Positions 18,113 to 26,144 of a stretch of DNA of 64,000 nt are shown piece by piece. Origin of the DNA: JBBRGK01 sp036741355 (lineage in GTDB: Bacteria > Chloroflexota > Dehalococcoidia > CAUJGQ01); assembly GCA_036741355.1 (NCBI GenBank), contig DAINSK010000011.1:1-64000 (forward strand). Direction: 5' to 3'. Within the stretch, counting starts at the first letter, position 1. Every line of letters begins with the position of its first letter. Position numbers and translations under genes: made by a program. Below the pieces are notes generated by a model. It saw only the letters and a list, made by a program, of their open reading frames with translations. It did no database searches and was not told where the DNA came from.

Positions 18113-18459
18113 CGGGCAGAAGTCATTCGGTCGTACGCGGTGACCAGCCGTTTTGGAGCCGTTCGTCGCCAGGCATCGACGATCAACTCCCGCATCTCCT
18201 CGGGATCGACGGAGGCAAGCTGCACCGTGATCCAGCCGAAGCGGCCCACATAGGCGGCGACCGAGAATGTTCCCGGCTCCCGCGCGACGAGCGCAACCTG
18301 GTCTTCCACCGATGCCTTAACGCTCGCGCGGTCCCCCTCGGTCGAGAGCGTCACGAAGATCTTCTCGCCGGCACGGAAGGTGGATTCGCCCCACGTCTCG
18401 CGCTCCAATGCTTCCGGCAGCGATAGCGCGATCAGGCGTAGCTCATCCGATGTGATCAT
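18109..18459 (-). CDS. MmcQ/YjbR family protein
   Basis: 116 residues with the CyaY-like double-wing fold of the YjbR family: LRLIALSLPEALERETWGESTFRAGEKIFVTL, then YVGRFGWITVQL and the closing WRRTAPKRLV. Members are small putative DNA-binding proteins without firm function. It is the last gene of a same-strand group with the phosphohistidine-domain protein and a second YjbR protein (20290-20676). Confidence 0.85.
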   Translation of the reverse strand: MITSDELRLIALSLPEALERETWGESTFRAGEKIFVTLSTEGDRASVKASVEDQVALVAREPGTFSVAAYVGRFGWITVQLASVDPEEMRELIVDAWRRTAPKRLVTAYDRMTSAR

Positions 18460-18526
18460 CTTTGGAACCGTCTACTGGTCCTCCGCCCTCGTCGCGGGCG
18501 TGAGGTCATCCGGTTGCTTCCGGCGC

Positions 18527-20167
18527 TTAGCTCTCGATCCGGACGATCCCCTGGCCACCATCGATTGTGATGCGCGCTCCATCGGGAATGGTACGGGAGC
18601 CCGTACGCGTGCCGACCACGCATGGCAGCCCGTACTCACGGGCGACGACGGCGCAGTGGGAAAGCGCTCCGCCCGAGTCGGCGACGATTCCGGCCAGGCT
18701 CGCGAACAGCGGTGTCCAGGCGGGTGTGGTCATCTCACACACCAGGATGTCGCCTTCCTCGAGGCGGCCGGCATCGGCCAGCGTGCGGACGACCCGCGCA
18801 GTGCCGGTGGCCGTACCGCGCGCCGCTGGTAGGCCGTTGATAACCTTTGGATCGCCCGAAGGCTCGACCGGCGTGCCCAAGAAGTCCGCGGCCCAATCCG
18901 TCGTCGTATCGACCAGCGGTTTGGTTCCGAGCCGCCGCGGCGGCATGTAAGACTGCCAGCGCGCCATCTCCGCCCGGCGCTCGGCCACCGCTTCAATGCG
19001 GGGAGTCGCGTCGCCGAGAAGCGCCGTGTTGATCTCGTCGAGCGTGACATAGGAATAGTCCTCTTGGTCGCCCAGCAACCCCCGCACGGTCAGCCGGCGG
19101 CCCGCTTCCAGGAACGGAAGCCGCAGCAACGCCATGAACTTCTGGTCTATATGGAAATTGTGGTTTTCCTGGATCTGCGGGTATGACTTGCAGGCGTGGT
19201 AGAGCGCGTTGAACTTGCCCAGCGCCTCTGGATCGTCCCCCAGCAAAGCCCGGCACGCCGCGGCGCGCAACTCGGCCCGCTCGGCGCCCTGCCGCTGGTC
19301 CTCGGCCGGGTCGGTTGGCGCCCGCAGCATGAGCCGTACCTGGTCGAGCGCCAGCGTTGGGTCCTCGGCCCAGGCGGGACCATTGACGTCAAAGTGACCC
19401 TTGCGCCAGCCGTAGACCTGCAGGTACTCGTCGAGTGCGGTGAGGAATGCGCGACCCTCCTCGGTTTCCTGCAGGAGTTGGTGGGCCGTCGCGGCGGCCT
19501 GGCCGGTGATAACCTCTCGCACCGAAGAGGGAGCGTTGTGGGCCAGCTGCCAGAGACGGCTGCCGGACTCGACCGAGAGGTTGTGCGCCCCCTGCATCAT
19601 CTCAAAGGCTTCCAGCCCCGAGAGGCCCAACCGATCGACGCAGAGCTGTTTGAACGGCATGGAGATCATGAAGCCCGGCAGGAGCAGGAAATGGATCTCC
19701 CACACCCGTTCCAGCAAACGAGCCGTCTCGACGATGAAGTCAACCAGCTCGGCATCGGTGGCCGCGGCATAGTCAAACGAAAGCAGCTTCGAATTCGCTG
19801 CATCTACCTCGGGAAAGTACTGATCCAGCCAGCGCTGGTACATGCCGGGGCCGCGCTCGGCTACGATCGCCTTCATACGCGCCGGTGTGTCCGCCAGTAG
19901 CTCCTCGTCAGGCACCACCGCTGCGTAACTGAAGGTGTTGATGCTCCGTACCCGTCGCTCCTTGACCGGCAGACCGCTCGCTCGCAGCCCCCTGGTCATA
20001 CCGGTGCCGTAGGCGATGGCGAGCAGATCACGTCCCAGCGGCGTGATCGGATGCGGCTGATGCATCTGGTCCCAGGACCACAGTAGCGCCTGGTCCTCCG
20101 GGTCTTCCCAGGTAACGGGAAAATCGTCTGGGACCGGCAATAGTTCTGATTCGCTGACGGTGGCCAT
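18527..20167 (-). CDS. PEP-utilising enzyme swivelling-domain protein
   Basis: 546 residues ending in a phosphohistidine swivelling domain: TTPAWTPLFASLAGIVADSGGALSHCAVVAREYGLPCVVGT, the His being the phospho-acceptor in PEP synthase, PPDK and rifampin phosphotransferase. The N-terminal ~400 residues are helical and resemble the central part of rifampin phosphotransferase-like proteins. There is no ATP-grasp domain and no PEP-binding barrel, so the phosphate must come from elsewhere or the domain is used differently. ATG 20167 has GGGGGAAG 5 bases upstream. It is flanked on both sides by MmcQ/YjbR genes in the same direction. Confidence 0.8.
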   Translation of the reverse strand: MATVSESELLPVPDDFPVTWEDPEDQALLWSWDQMHQPHPITPLGRDLLAIAYGTGMTRGLRASGLPVKERRVRSINTFSYAAVVPDEELLADTPARMKAIVAERGPGMYQRWLDQYFPEVDAANSKLLSFDYAAATDAELVDFIVETARLLERVWEIHFLLLPGFMISMPFKQLCVDRLGLSGLEAFEMMQGAHNLSVESGSRLWQLAHNAPSSVREVITGQAAATAHQLLQETEEGRAFLTALDEYLQVYGWRKGHFDVNGPAWAEDPTLALDQVRLMLRAPTDPAEDQRQGAERAELRAAACRALLGDDPEALGKFNALYHACKSYPQIQENHNFHIDQKFMALLRLPFLEAGRRLTVRGLLGDQEDYSYVTLDEINTALLGDATPRIEAVAERRAEMARWQSYMPPRRLGTKPLVDTTTDWAADFLGTPVEPSGDPKVINGLPAARGTATGTARVVRTLADAGRLEEGDILVCEMTTPAWTPLFASLAGIVADSGGALSHCAVVAREYGLPCVVGTRTGSRTIPDGARITIDGGQGIVRIES

Positions 20168-20289
20168 GAATGCTTCCCCCATAGACATGTGGCAACCGAT
20201 GCATCGTAGCGGGTTCCGCACGGCATCGCCAGCCGTCCGAACTTATAGCGGCTCACGACTTCGGGATGGTTGGACCCGGCAACCGGGCT

Positions 20290-20676
20290 TCAACACTGCC
20301 GGCTCGACCCAGTAGGACCCTGTGATCTGCGGCCGCTCGGTTTCGACGAGGCCATTTGATAAGCGTCCTCGACGATATCCGCGACTTGCTCCCAGTCGAC
20401 GTCGATGTCCAGACGCACACCGAGCCAACCACGAGTACCGACGTACGGTGGAACGAAAAACCGCCGCCCGTCAGCATGCACCAGCGCGTCTTGCGCCCCC
20501 GGTGGTGCGTCGCACCAGAGCGCCAGCCGCCCGTCATCGTGATGGTTGTCCATGAACATGACGAACGCCCTTTTGCCGCGCCAAAAGAACGCAGGGGCGC
20601 CGTGGCTCAGACGCTCTTCAGTCTCTGGAAAGCCGAGGCAAAGGCTGCGCACGCGTTCGCGAGCGGACTCATCCAC
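20290..20676 (-). CDS. MmcQ/YjbR family protein (second copy)
   Basis: 128 residues: VRSLCLGFPETEERLSHGAPAFFWRGKRAFVMF, then WCDAPPGAQDALV and YVGTRGWLGVRLD, then WEQVADIVEDAYQM. It is more distant from the 18109-18459 copy than a recent duplicate would be. The last ~18 residues (SSKPSGRRSQGPTGSSRQC) are not typical of the family, where the end is usually a Pro-Lys-Arg helix, so the 3' end may be altered. First gene of the probable operon with the swivelling-domain protein. Confidence 0.8.
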   Translation of the reverse strand: MDESARERVRSLCLGFPETEERLSHGAPAFFWRGKRAFVMFMDNHHDDGRLALWCDAPPGAQDALVHADGRRFFVPPYVGTRGWLGVRLDIDVDWEQVADIVEDAYQMASSKPSGRRSQGPTGSSRQC

Positions 20677-20864
20677 GATCGGTCCGTTCTAAATTACTAA
20701 ATGCCTGCTCGGGGCTGCATGCTTTCGCCGGCAATCGTGGGTCGCGTCCCTTGCCTGGCGCCATGGCGCGAGTGGGTGGAGGGTCTGGAGAGGCATCACG
20801 GTGTGCCGCGCCGCCTTTTATGCCGCTATCACCGCGTCGCGGTGTTCGACCACCGGCTCGGGAG

Positions 20865-21845
20865 TCACGCCAGGTGTTGCGCAACGATCACGGCGCCAAT
20901 AATCACCGCAAGCAGCGCAATGAAGCCAAGCGTCATACCGGCCGCCAATAGCAGCAACCGCTTATCGGCGTTGGGCACATCCTCCGCCGCCTCGGGGCCG
21001 AAGTGGAAGTCGCCGGCACCCAGTTCCTGGTAGCGGTCGAGGTCCGCAATCAGCTCTGCCGCACTCTGGTAACGCTCGTCGGGATTGCGGCGCATGCACT
21101 TCGCCACGATCCCGGCCAGGCCGGGTGGTACACCCGCCGGCAGGGTGTCTGCCTGGCCGTGGAGGTGCTGCCGCATGATCGCCAGCGGATCAGCTGAGGG
21201 ATCCGTGTAAGGTGCACGACCTTTGAGCAGCTCGTAGAGCATGATCCCCAGGGCGTAAATGTCCGTGCGGGCGTCGCCGCGCTTCCCCTGGATCTGCTCC
21301 GGCGCCATGTAGGCCGGCGTGCCGCTGGCGTTGCTCAACCAGCGCCAGGTCATGCGCCGCGCTCCCTCCATGAGCGCGATGCCGAAGTCGATGATCTTCA
21401 CACTGCCATCCGCGGCGATCAGTACGTTCTCGGGCTTGAGGTCGCGGTGGCAGACATGCTGCTCGTGCATGTACTGCAGCCCGTCGGCGACCTGGCGGGC
21501 GATCGCGACCGCTTCGTCCACCGGCAGGCGGCCGCGCTCGCGCAGCAAGCGGTGCAGGGGCACGCCTTCGCTGTATTCGAGCACTAGGTAGGGAGCCGAC
21601 CGGTTCTCCGCTGCGTCGACGGCCCCCTGAATGTTGGGGTGGTGCAGCTTGCGGGTGATCGCAAGCTCTCGGCGGAAGTGCTCGAAGACGGTCGGGTCGC
21701 CCAGCAGGCTCTCGTCGGGCCATTTGAGCACCACCTGGCGGCCGTCGCGCAGGTCGCGCGCCAGGTAGGTCGAAGCAAAGCCGCCCTGCCCGAGCGACTC
21801 CAACAGCTCGTAGTGGTCGATCCGCTCACCTAGCTGGCGGGCCAT
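20865..21845 (-). CDS. Membrane-anchored Ser/Thr protein kinase
   Basis: Complete Hanks-type kinase: GQGGFASTY (glycine loop, ~19-27), VVLKWPD (Lys41), HRDLKPEN (catalytic Asp135), IDFGIAL (Asp153), SGTPAYMAPEQ (activation/P+1 loop). After a short linker a single C-terminal membrane helix (LLLLAAGMTLGFIALLAVII, ~296-320) ends the protein. There is no extracellular sensor such as PASTA, so sensing must be cytoplasmic or by a partner. It lies 78 bases downstream of the SanA/YdcF gene on the same strand. Confidence 0.92.
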   Translation of the reverse strand: MARQLGERIDHYELLESLGQGGFASTYLARDLRDGRQVVLKWPDESLLGDPTVFEHFRRELAITRKLHHPNIQGAVDAAENRSAPYLVLEYSEGVPLHRLLRERGRLPVDEAVAIARQVADGLQYMHEQHVCHRDLKPENVLIAADGSVKIIDFGIALMEGARRMTWRWLSNASGTPAYMAPEQIQGKRGDARTDIYALGIMLYELLKGRAPYTDPSADPLAIMRQHLHGQADTLPAGVPPGLAGIVAKCMRRNPDERYQSAAELIADLDRYQELGAGDFHFGPEAAEDVPNADKRLLLLAAGMTLGFIALLAVIIGAVIVAQHLA

Positions 21846-21923
21846 ACATCGTCCCCGACGCGACTTACTTTCATTCTACGGCTAGAGCCGTATTCGGGCT
21901 GGACGAGCTTCCGCCGACGGAAT

Positions 21924-22520
21924 CTAGTGAAACAGCGATCGCCACCAGGCTTCGTCGAGCGACAGCAGTTCACGGGCGCGGATCTCCGGCTCGCCGGCAT
22001 ACGCCACGCGCGCGAATGAGAAACCGGTCGTGCGGATGCCCGCGTGCTGGCAGATAAAAAGCGCCCGCGGTAGGTGGTACGACTGGCTGACGGCGACGGC
22101 GCTGTGGACGTGAAACTGGTTATGGGCGCGCACACAACTGTCGCTCGTGCGCAGCCCGCCGCGATCGAGAACGATCGCGGTGTCGGGCACACCTTCAGCC
22201 CGCGCCTGTCGCGCCATTGCTCCGGGCTCGTCGTGTCCCGGCGTACGGCCGTCGCCGGAAAGGAGCAAACGTTGAACCTTACCGGCTCGGTAAAGCAGGA
22301 CCGCCGCGTGGATGCGGTCGGCGAGAATCGGCGTCGGTGTGCCGTCGGGCTGTAGTCCCGCGCCAAAAACGAGCGCCACCTCCGCGGATGGTACGTCGGT
22401 AACGTTATCGTAGCGATCGCCCGACGTTCGCCAGTAGACCCACGACGCCGGGCCGATCAAGCACGCCAGTACGATGGCAACGGCCCACCCGAGGAGAAAC
22501 AACGCCCGCTTCAGCTTCAT
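21924..22520 (-). CDS. SanA/YdcF-type (DUF218) membrane protein
   Basis: An N-terminal membrane anchor (RALFLLGWAVAIVLACLIG) is followed by the DUF218 domain: ALVFGAGLQPDGTPTPILADRI, LLLSGDGRTPGHDEPGAMA, LDRGGLRTSDSC and AVSQSYHLPRAL. The family is linked to cell-envelope barrier function and vancomycin resistance, but the reaction is unknown. ATG 22520 is chosen for the GGAG 6 bases upstream; a GTG at 22559 has its site overlapping the start codon. Probably co-transcribed with the kinase. Confidence 0.85.
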   Translation of the reverse strand: MKLKRALFLLGWAVAIVLACLIGPASWVYWRTSGDRYDNVTDVPSAEVALVFGAGLQPDGTPTPILADRIHAAVLLYRAGKVQRLLLSGDGRTPGHDEPGAMARQARAEGVPDTAIVLDRGGLRTSDSCVRAHNQFHVHSAVAVSQSYHLPRALFICQHAGIRTTGFSFARVAYAGEPEIRARELLSLDEAWWRSLFH

Positions 22521-22633
22521 CCGGCGCTCCGGCCCGAACCCTGGCTCACGGATACCCACCTCCGCGCATTCAACATGGTACTATCGGCAGGCAACGGTGT
22601 TCACAGGGCAATCCGTATGCGATGGGGAGGCTA

Positions 22634-24241
22634 ATGCTGGACTCGAGACGTCTTCTCAAAAACCTCGCCGGCCGGTACGCGTGGCTCGCAGCCGGGCTGG
22701 TCGGGCTGAGCGCCCTTTCCGTCGCCGGCCGGGGCGGACCCACGAGCCCCGTCAGGGCGCAGGTAGACACGGTGCATTACGCCGCCGGCTGGAACCTGGT
22801 AGCGGTGCCCACCGCAACATTGCTCGAAAAGGCAACCGGGCCACAGTACGCCTTCGGCCCGGGGGGCGACGGTTACGAAGCCGTCGGTCCCGGCGAGGTT
22901 ATCGGCGGCCGGGCAGTGTGGGCATACTTTCCCCAGGATACCGACATCACCGTCGGGCACTCCGCCGCCGAATTCAGCCGCGTGGTTGCGCCTGCCGACC
23001 ACTGGGTCCTGATCGGAAACCCGAGTACTTCGGAGAAGCTGCCGCTCAACGGCACCGATGAGGCCCTTGCCTACGACGTCGTCGCTGGCTATCACGATGT
23101 CAGCGAGTTGCAACCAGGCCAGGGCGCCTGGGTCATGAGTCACGTTGGCGGCGACATCTCGCTGGGTAAAGCGCCCTCTGGGCCGCAGGCCGATGAGATC
23201 CGACGGCTGCAAACGCTGATGACGGACGCGCCAACCGACCGTGGTAACTTCGACGTTCTGGGCGCGGTGGCCGCCGAATTGGTAAACGAACGCCAGTACA
23301 GCCAGGTGCAGTCTGCCATGGACGACCTGCGCGCCGCCGAACAGGACGGACTGCGCAAGCAGGGGAGCGGCGCCTTCCCGTCATTGAGCTCGTTGCAGCG
23401 TGACAGCGCGGTAGGAGTACGAGAGGACCTGGCGCTCGCGCGGGACGCACTGCAGGCGGGCGACTTTGACCATGCCGACCGGGCAATTGAGGCCGCCAAG
23501 CGGTCGGCCCAGGCGGCGCAGGATGATGGCGTTGCGATTGCGCGGGGCCAGGGAAGCGCTCATTCCGCAGTATTCACGAGCGTGCGCCAGCAGTCTCCGG
23601 ACGCGCTGGCGGCGTTCGGCGCCCTTGTGCGCTCGGCATTCTTTTCTACAAGCCTGGGCGCACCCCCAGCCGACCCATTCTGGAACGTCGCGACAGCCGT
23701 GCTGACTGGCCGTCCGCTGCCGCCCCCGGCAGGTGGAGGAACAAGCTCGTCACCGGACTCCGGCACCTGCCCCGCCAGCGCGTGCACCTTCAGCGGCGAC
23801 GGGACCGCCGATCTGGCGCTGACCAGCGGCAGAAATGACATTGCTTGGAATGCCAAATTCACGTTTCAATTCTCGATATCGGGGGGTACGGTCAGCGGAC
23901 AGGGACAGCAAAGCACGGTCTTAACGTTTATGATCCCGCAGGATCTGCCAGGCGGTTGCAACTTTCCACCCTCGTCAGGGCCAATCACGGTCAGCGGCAC
24001 GCTGACGGGGACCACCCTGCGCCTGAGTTTCCGTAGCGCCGGCGGCGGCGTGACGACTGTGAGCTGCTTTGGCCAGTCGATTCCGACCGCTGACTTCCTG
24101 GCCACCGACGCCGTTTTTGACCCCGTGAACGTGGAGGCAAGGGACGGCGCCACCGGTACGGGGCAACTGCTTCCGCGGTTTACTCAGGTCTTTACGGGTA
24201 GCATGAAGGTGACCATTCACGCCGCCCAATCGGGGAGATAG
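22634..24241 (+). CDS. Large secreted protein with GWNLV module
   Basis: 535 residues. The signal peptide (WLAAGLVGLSALSVAG, cleavage after VRAQ) is followed by a GWNLV module (~45-175: YAAGWNLVAVP, GRAVWAYFPQ, HWVLIGNPS, LQPGQGAWVMS) homologous to the protein at 2970-3575. Then comes a helical, Ala-rich middle (~180-350) with two similar repeats (QVQSAMDDLRAAEQDG / DHADRAIEAAKRSAQAAQDDG). A P/G/S linker leads to a C-terminal beta domain with paired Cys (GTCPASACTFSG, GGCNFPP, VSCFG). Function unknown; surface or extracellular binding is inferred. GGGGAGG precedes ATG 22634; an ATG at 22622 is also in frame. Confidence 0.7.
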   Translation: MLDSRRLLKNLAGRYAWLAAGLVGLSALSVAGRGGPTSPVRAQVDTVHYAAGWNLVAVPTATLLEKATGPQYAFGPGGDGYEAVGPGEVIGGRAVWAYFPQDTDITVGHSAAEFSRVVAPADHWVLIGNPSTSEKLPLNGTDEALAYDVVAGYHDVSELQPGQGAWVMSHVGGDISLGKAPSGPQADEIRRLQTLMTDAPTDRGNFDVLGAVAAELVNERQYSQVQSAMDDLRAAEQDGLRKQGSGAFPSLSSLQRDSAVGVREDLALARDALQAGDFDHADRAIEAAKRSAQAAQDDGVAIARGQGSAHSAVFTSVRQQSPDALAAFGALVRSAFFSTSLGAPPADPFWNVATAVLTGRPLPPPAGGGTSSSPDSGTCPASACTFSGDGTADLALTSGRNDIAWNAKFTFQFSISGGTVSGQGQQSTVLTFMIPQDLPGGCNFPPSSGPITVSGTLTGTTLRLSFRSAGGGVTTVSCFGQSIPTADFLATDAVFDPVNVEARDGATGTGQLLPRFTQVFTGSMKVTIHAAQSGR

Positions 24242-24561
24242 GCACGGCGGTGGAATAACCACCCTGCCTGGTTCGGGGATGAGCAGTCGCGGAACGGCGG
24301 AGAAGAGGCCGGCGATGCCTGAGGGGGTCCGCGTTCTCGGTAAACCAGCCCTGGACACCCACCCGCCCACTTCGACGACGCCGTCTCCGCACTGGAACCT
24401 GGAGCGCCCCTGGCTGCCGTGTAGGGACGGCCTGGAGCGTTCCGTTCTCACGTATGTTCCGCGAGCTGGCCCGCAATCCCACCGCCATAGCTCCCTCTTT
24501 CCCCTAGAATTGAGGGAAAGAGGGCCGGGGAGTTAGGGGGCGCCCCCGACTGCCCACTGCC
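24242..24561. repeat. Intergenic region ending in a palindromic element and heptamers
   Basis: No supported gene. Bases ~24490-24541 hold one unit of the dispersed palindromic family (AGCTCCCTCTTTCCCC, AGAATTGAGG, GGCCGGGGAGTTAGGGGG). It is followed at 24548-24561 by two (G/C)ACTGCC heptamers that sit directly at the 3' end of the OsmC-family gene. The first ~240 bases show nothing recognisable. Confidence 0.65.
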
Positions 24562-24565
24562 GAAA

Positions 24566-25039
24566 TTAGGAAGCCTCAAACTCCTCGATCTCCGCGTCGA
24601 AGGTAATGCGAATCGCGTCTTTGACGCTCTGGTGCGCCGGGCAGCCCTCCGGATGGACTCGAAGCGCCCGCTCAGCTTCTTCGCGCGTTCCGTGGGGGAT
24701 CACCAGTTTGTAATGAACGGCGATCTCGGTGATGCGGATCGTGTGGCCGATTCCCTCGATCTTGCCCTCGACGTTTGCCTCGTAGCGTGAGCGATCGAAC
24801 TTCACTTTGCGCGCTGACAGCGCGCCGGCAAGTGTGCCGTACATTCAGCCCGCGACGGCGGCTACGATGTGGTCCAGCGTCGAGGCGATTGGCGGGCCTT
24901 CCCTGGCGCCGTAGTATTCGCGCAGCTTGCCCTGCACCCCGTATACGACCGGCTCGGGCACATCGCCGAGGTAAGCGTTACGAAGCCCATCCTTGTAGAC
25001 CAGGCGGCTGCGTGACATGTATTCGAACGGCTCTGCCAC
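24566..25039 (-). CDS. OsmC-family peroxidase, probable selenoprotein (Sec65)
   Basis: One continuous frame of 157 residues if the single in-frame TGA (24845-24847) is read as selenocysteine. The part before the UGA (GPPIASTLDHIVAAVAG) and after (MYGTLAGALSARKVKF) are the two halves of the conserved OsmC helix. There the residue between Gly and Met is normally the peroxidatic Cys. The second conserved Cys is kept (HPEGCPAHQSV, Cys133). OsmC/Ohr proteins reduce organic hydroperoxides. A stem-loop fitting a bacterial SECIS follows the UGA. The alternatives are a nonsense mutation or a base error at that codon; no other decay is visible. RBS GGAGG precedes ATG 25039. Confidence 0.8.
24803..24834 (-). 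promoter_or_regulatory. Putative SECIS hairpin of the OsmC-like gene
   Basis: In the mRNA just 3' of the UGA, GCGCGCU pairs with AGCGCGC (7 bp) around the loop GUC. Below an asymmetric internal loop, CACUU pairs with AAGUG (5 bp). The apical loop begins 27 bases after the UGA with G as its first base, as expected for bacterial SECIS elements (loop G, ~16-37 base spacing). Confidence 0.65.
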
Positions 25040-25060
25040 GGGTATCCTCCTTTTGAAGTC

Positions 25061-25325
25061 TACCCCTACGCCTAACGGGGGGTACTGGTACCCCTACGCC
25101 TAAGCGCGCAGCCGGGTACTGGTCCGACGGTTATCGGGGGCTAGCCCCCGTTCACACCAGCATAGCTGGTCTAGTTCATGCCCCTGGAGCAATGCTCCTT
25201 GGCTGCTGGTCCGGCTTCTGCCTGACTAACGCCACACCCCGCCTACTGCCTCCGGGTTTGGCTGCCAACTCGCGACGGTCATCGGGGCGTCCCCTGCGAC
25301 TGCCGACTGCCGACTGCCTACTGCC
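25061..25325. repeat. Short repeats between OsmC-like gene and coaX
   Basis: Direct copies of TACCCCTACGCCTAA at 25061-25075 and 25089-25103. The second copy extends into a ~34-base unit that recurs inverted at 47528-47561. A perfect palindrome GGGGGCTAGCCCCC lies near 25136-25149. Four tandem heptamers (three GACTGCC, one TACTGCC) at 25298-25325 abut the coaX stop codon. No coding sequence is supported. Confidence 0.7.
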
Positions 25326-25327
25326 CG

Positions 25328-26092
25328 CTATCGGTTCATTTCATGGACCAGGCGCAGACCGATCAGCGTCAGGTTGGTGTTCACGACCCCGATCACCGAC
25401 GTCTCGCGGGCGATGGCGGGCGCGTAGCCGCCGGTGGCGACGACTTTGGCGCCGCCACCAAGCTCGCGTTGAAAGCGGTCGATGATCCCTTCCACCAGCC
25501 CCACGTATCCGAACATGATGCCCGACTGCAGCGCGTGAACGGTATTCTTCCCGATCGCGGATTTCGGCTTCTCCAGCTCGACGTGGTACAGCTTAGACGC
25601 CTTGCTGAACAGCGCCTCGGCGGCGATGCCGATACCCGGTGCGATGGCGCCGCCGATATAGTCGCCCTCCGGCGAAATGGCGTCAAACACGGTAGCGGTG
25701 CCCGCGTCCACCACGATCAGCGGCGGACCGTAGAGCTTGATCGCCGCTACCGCGTCTACGACCCTGTCAGCGCCCACGTCACGCGGGTTGTCGTAAAGGA
25801 TGCGTAGCCCCGTGCGTACGCCACTGCCAACTACCAGCGGATTGGTCTGAAAGTAGCGCCTCGTTAGTTCAATGAACGTCGGCGTCAGCGACGGCACGGT
25901 GCTGCCTAGCACACAATCGCGTACCTCGGTCGGCTCGATGTCGCAGGTGCGCAGCAGACCCAGCATCAAGATGGCGTACTCGTCGGGCAGTCGCTCCGCA
26001 TCGGTGCCCAGCCGCCAACTCGCGCGCAGCTCTTCGCCGTTGAACACGCCGAAGTGGATGCTCGTGTTGTTGATGTCGATCGCCAGCAGCAT
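25328..26092 (-). CDS. coaX: Type III pantothenate kinase
   Basis: 254 residues of the ASKHA-fold CoaX family, first step of coenzyme A synthesis (pantothenate + ATP to phosphopantothenate). Visible motifs: LLAIDINNTSIHFGVF (phosphate 1, Asp6), VRTGLRILYDNPRDVGADRVVDA (pantothenate site), IVVDAGTATVFDAI (phosphate 2) and GGAIAPGIGIAAEALF. The length is standard. It lies 52 bases after the ornithine-cyclodeaminase-like gene on the same strand, likely one transcript. Confidence 0.95.
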   Translation of the reverse strand: MLLAIDINNTSIHFGVFNGEELRASWRLGTDAERLPDEYAILMLGLLRTCDIEPTEVRDCVLGSTVPSLTPTFIELTRRYFQTNPLVVGSGVRTGLRILYDNPRDVGADRVVDAVAAIKLYGPPLIVVDAGTATVFDAISPEGDYIGGAIAPGIGIAAEALFSKASKLYHVELEKPKSAIGKNTVHALQSGIMFGYVGLVEGIIDRFQRELGGGAKVVATGGYAPAIARETSVIGVVNTNLTLIGLRLVHEMNR

Positions 26093-26144
26093 CGCCGGGT
26101 ACCGTCTCCCTGTGTGGCGCTCATTCTACAGGTTACAAGCGGAT

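Noticed and set aside
24845..25039. Separate 64-residue protein ending at the TGA and a second gene starting at ATG 24844
   Set aside because: Both halves are needed for one OsmC fold, the ATG follows the TGA directly with no ribosome site of its own, and the SECIS-like hairpin explains the UGA better.
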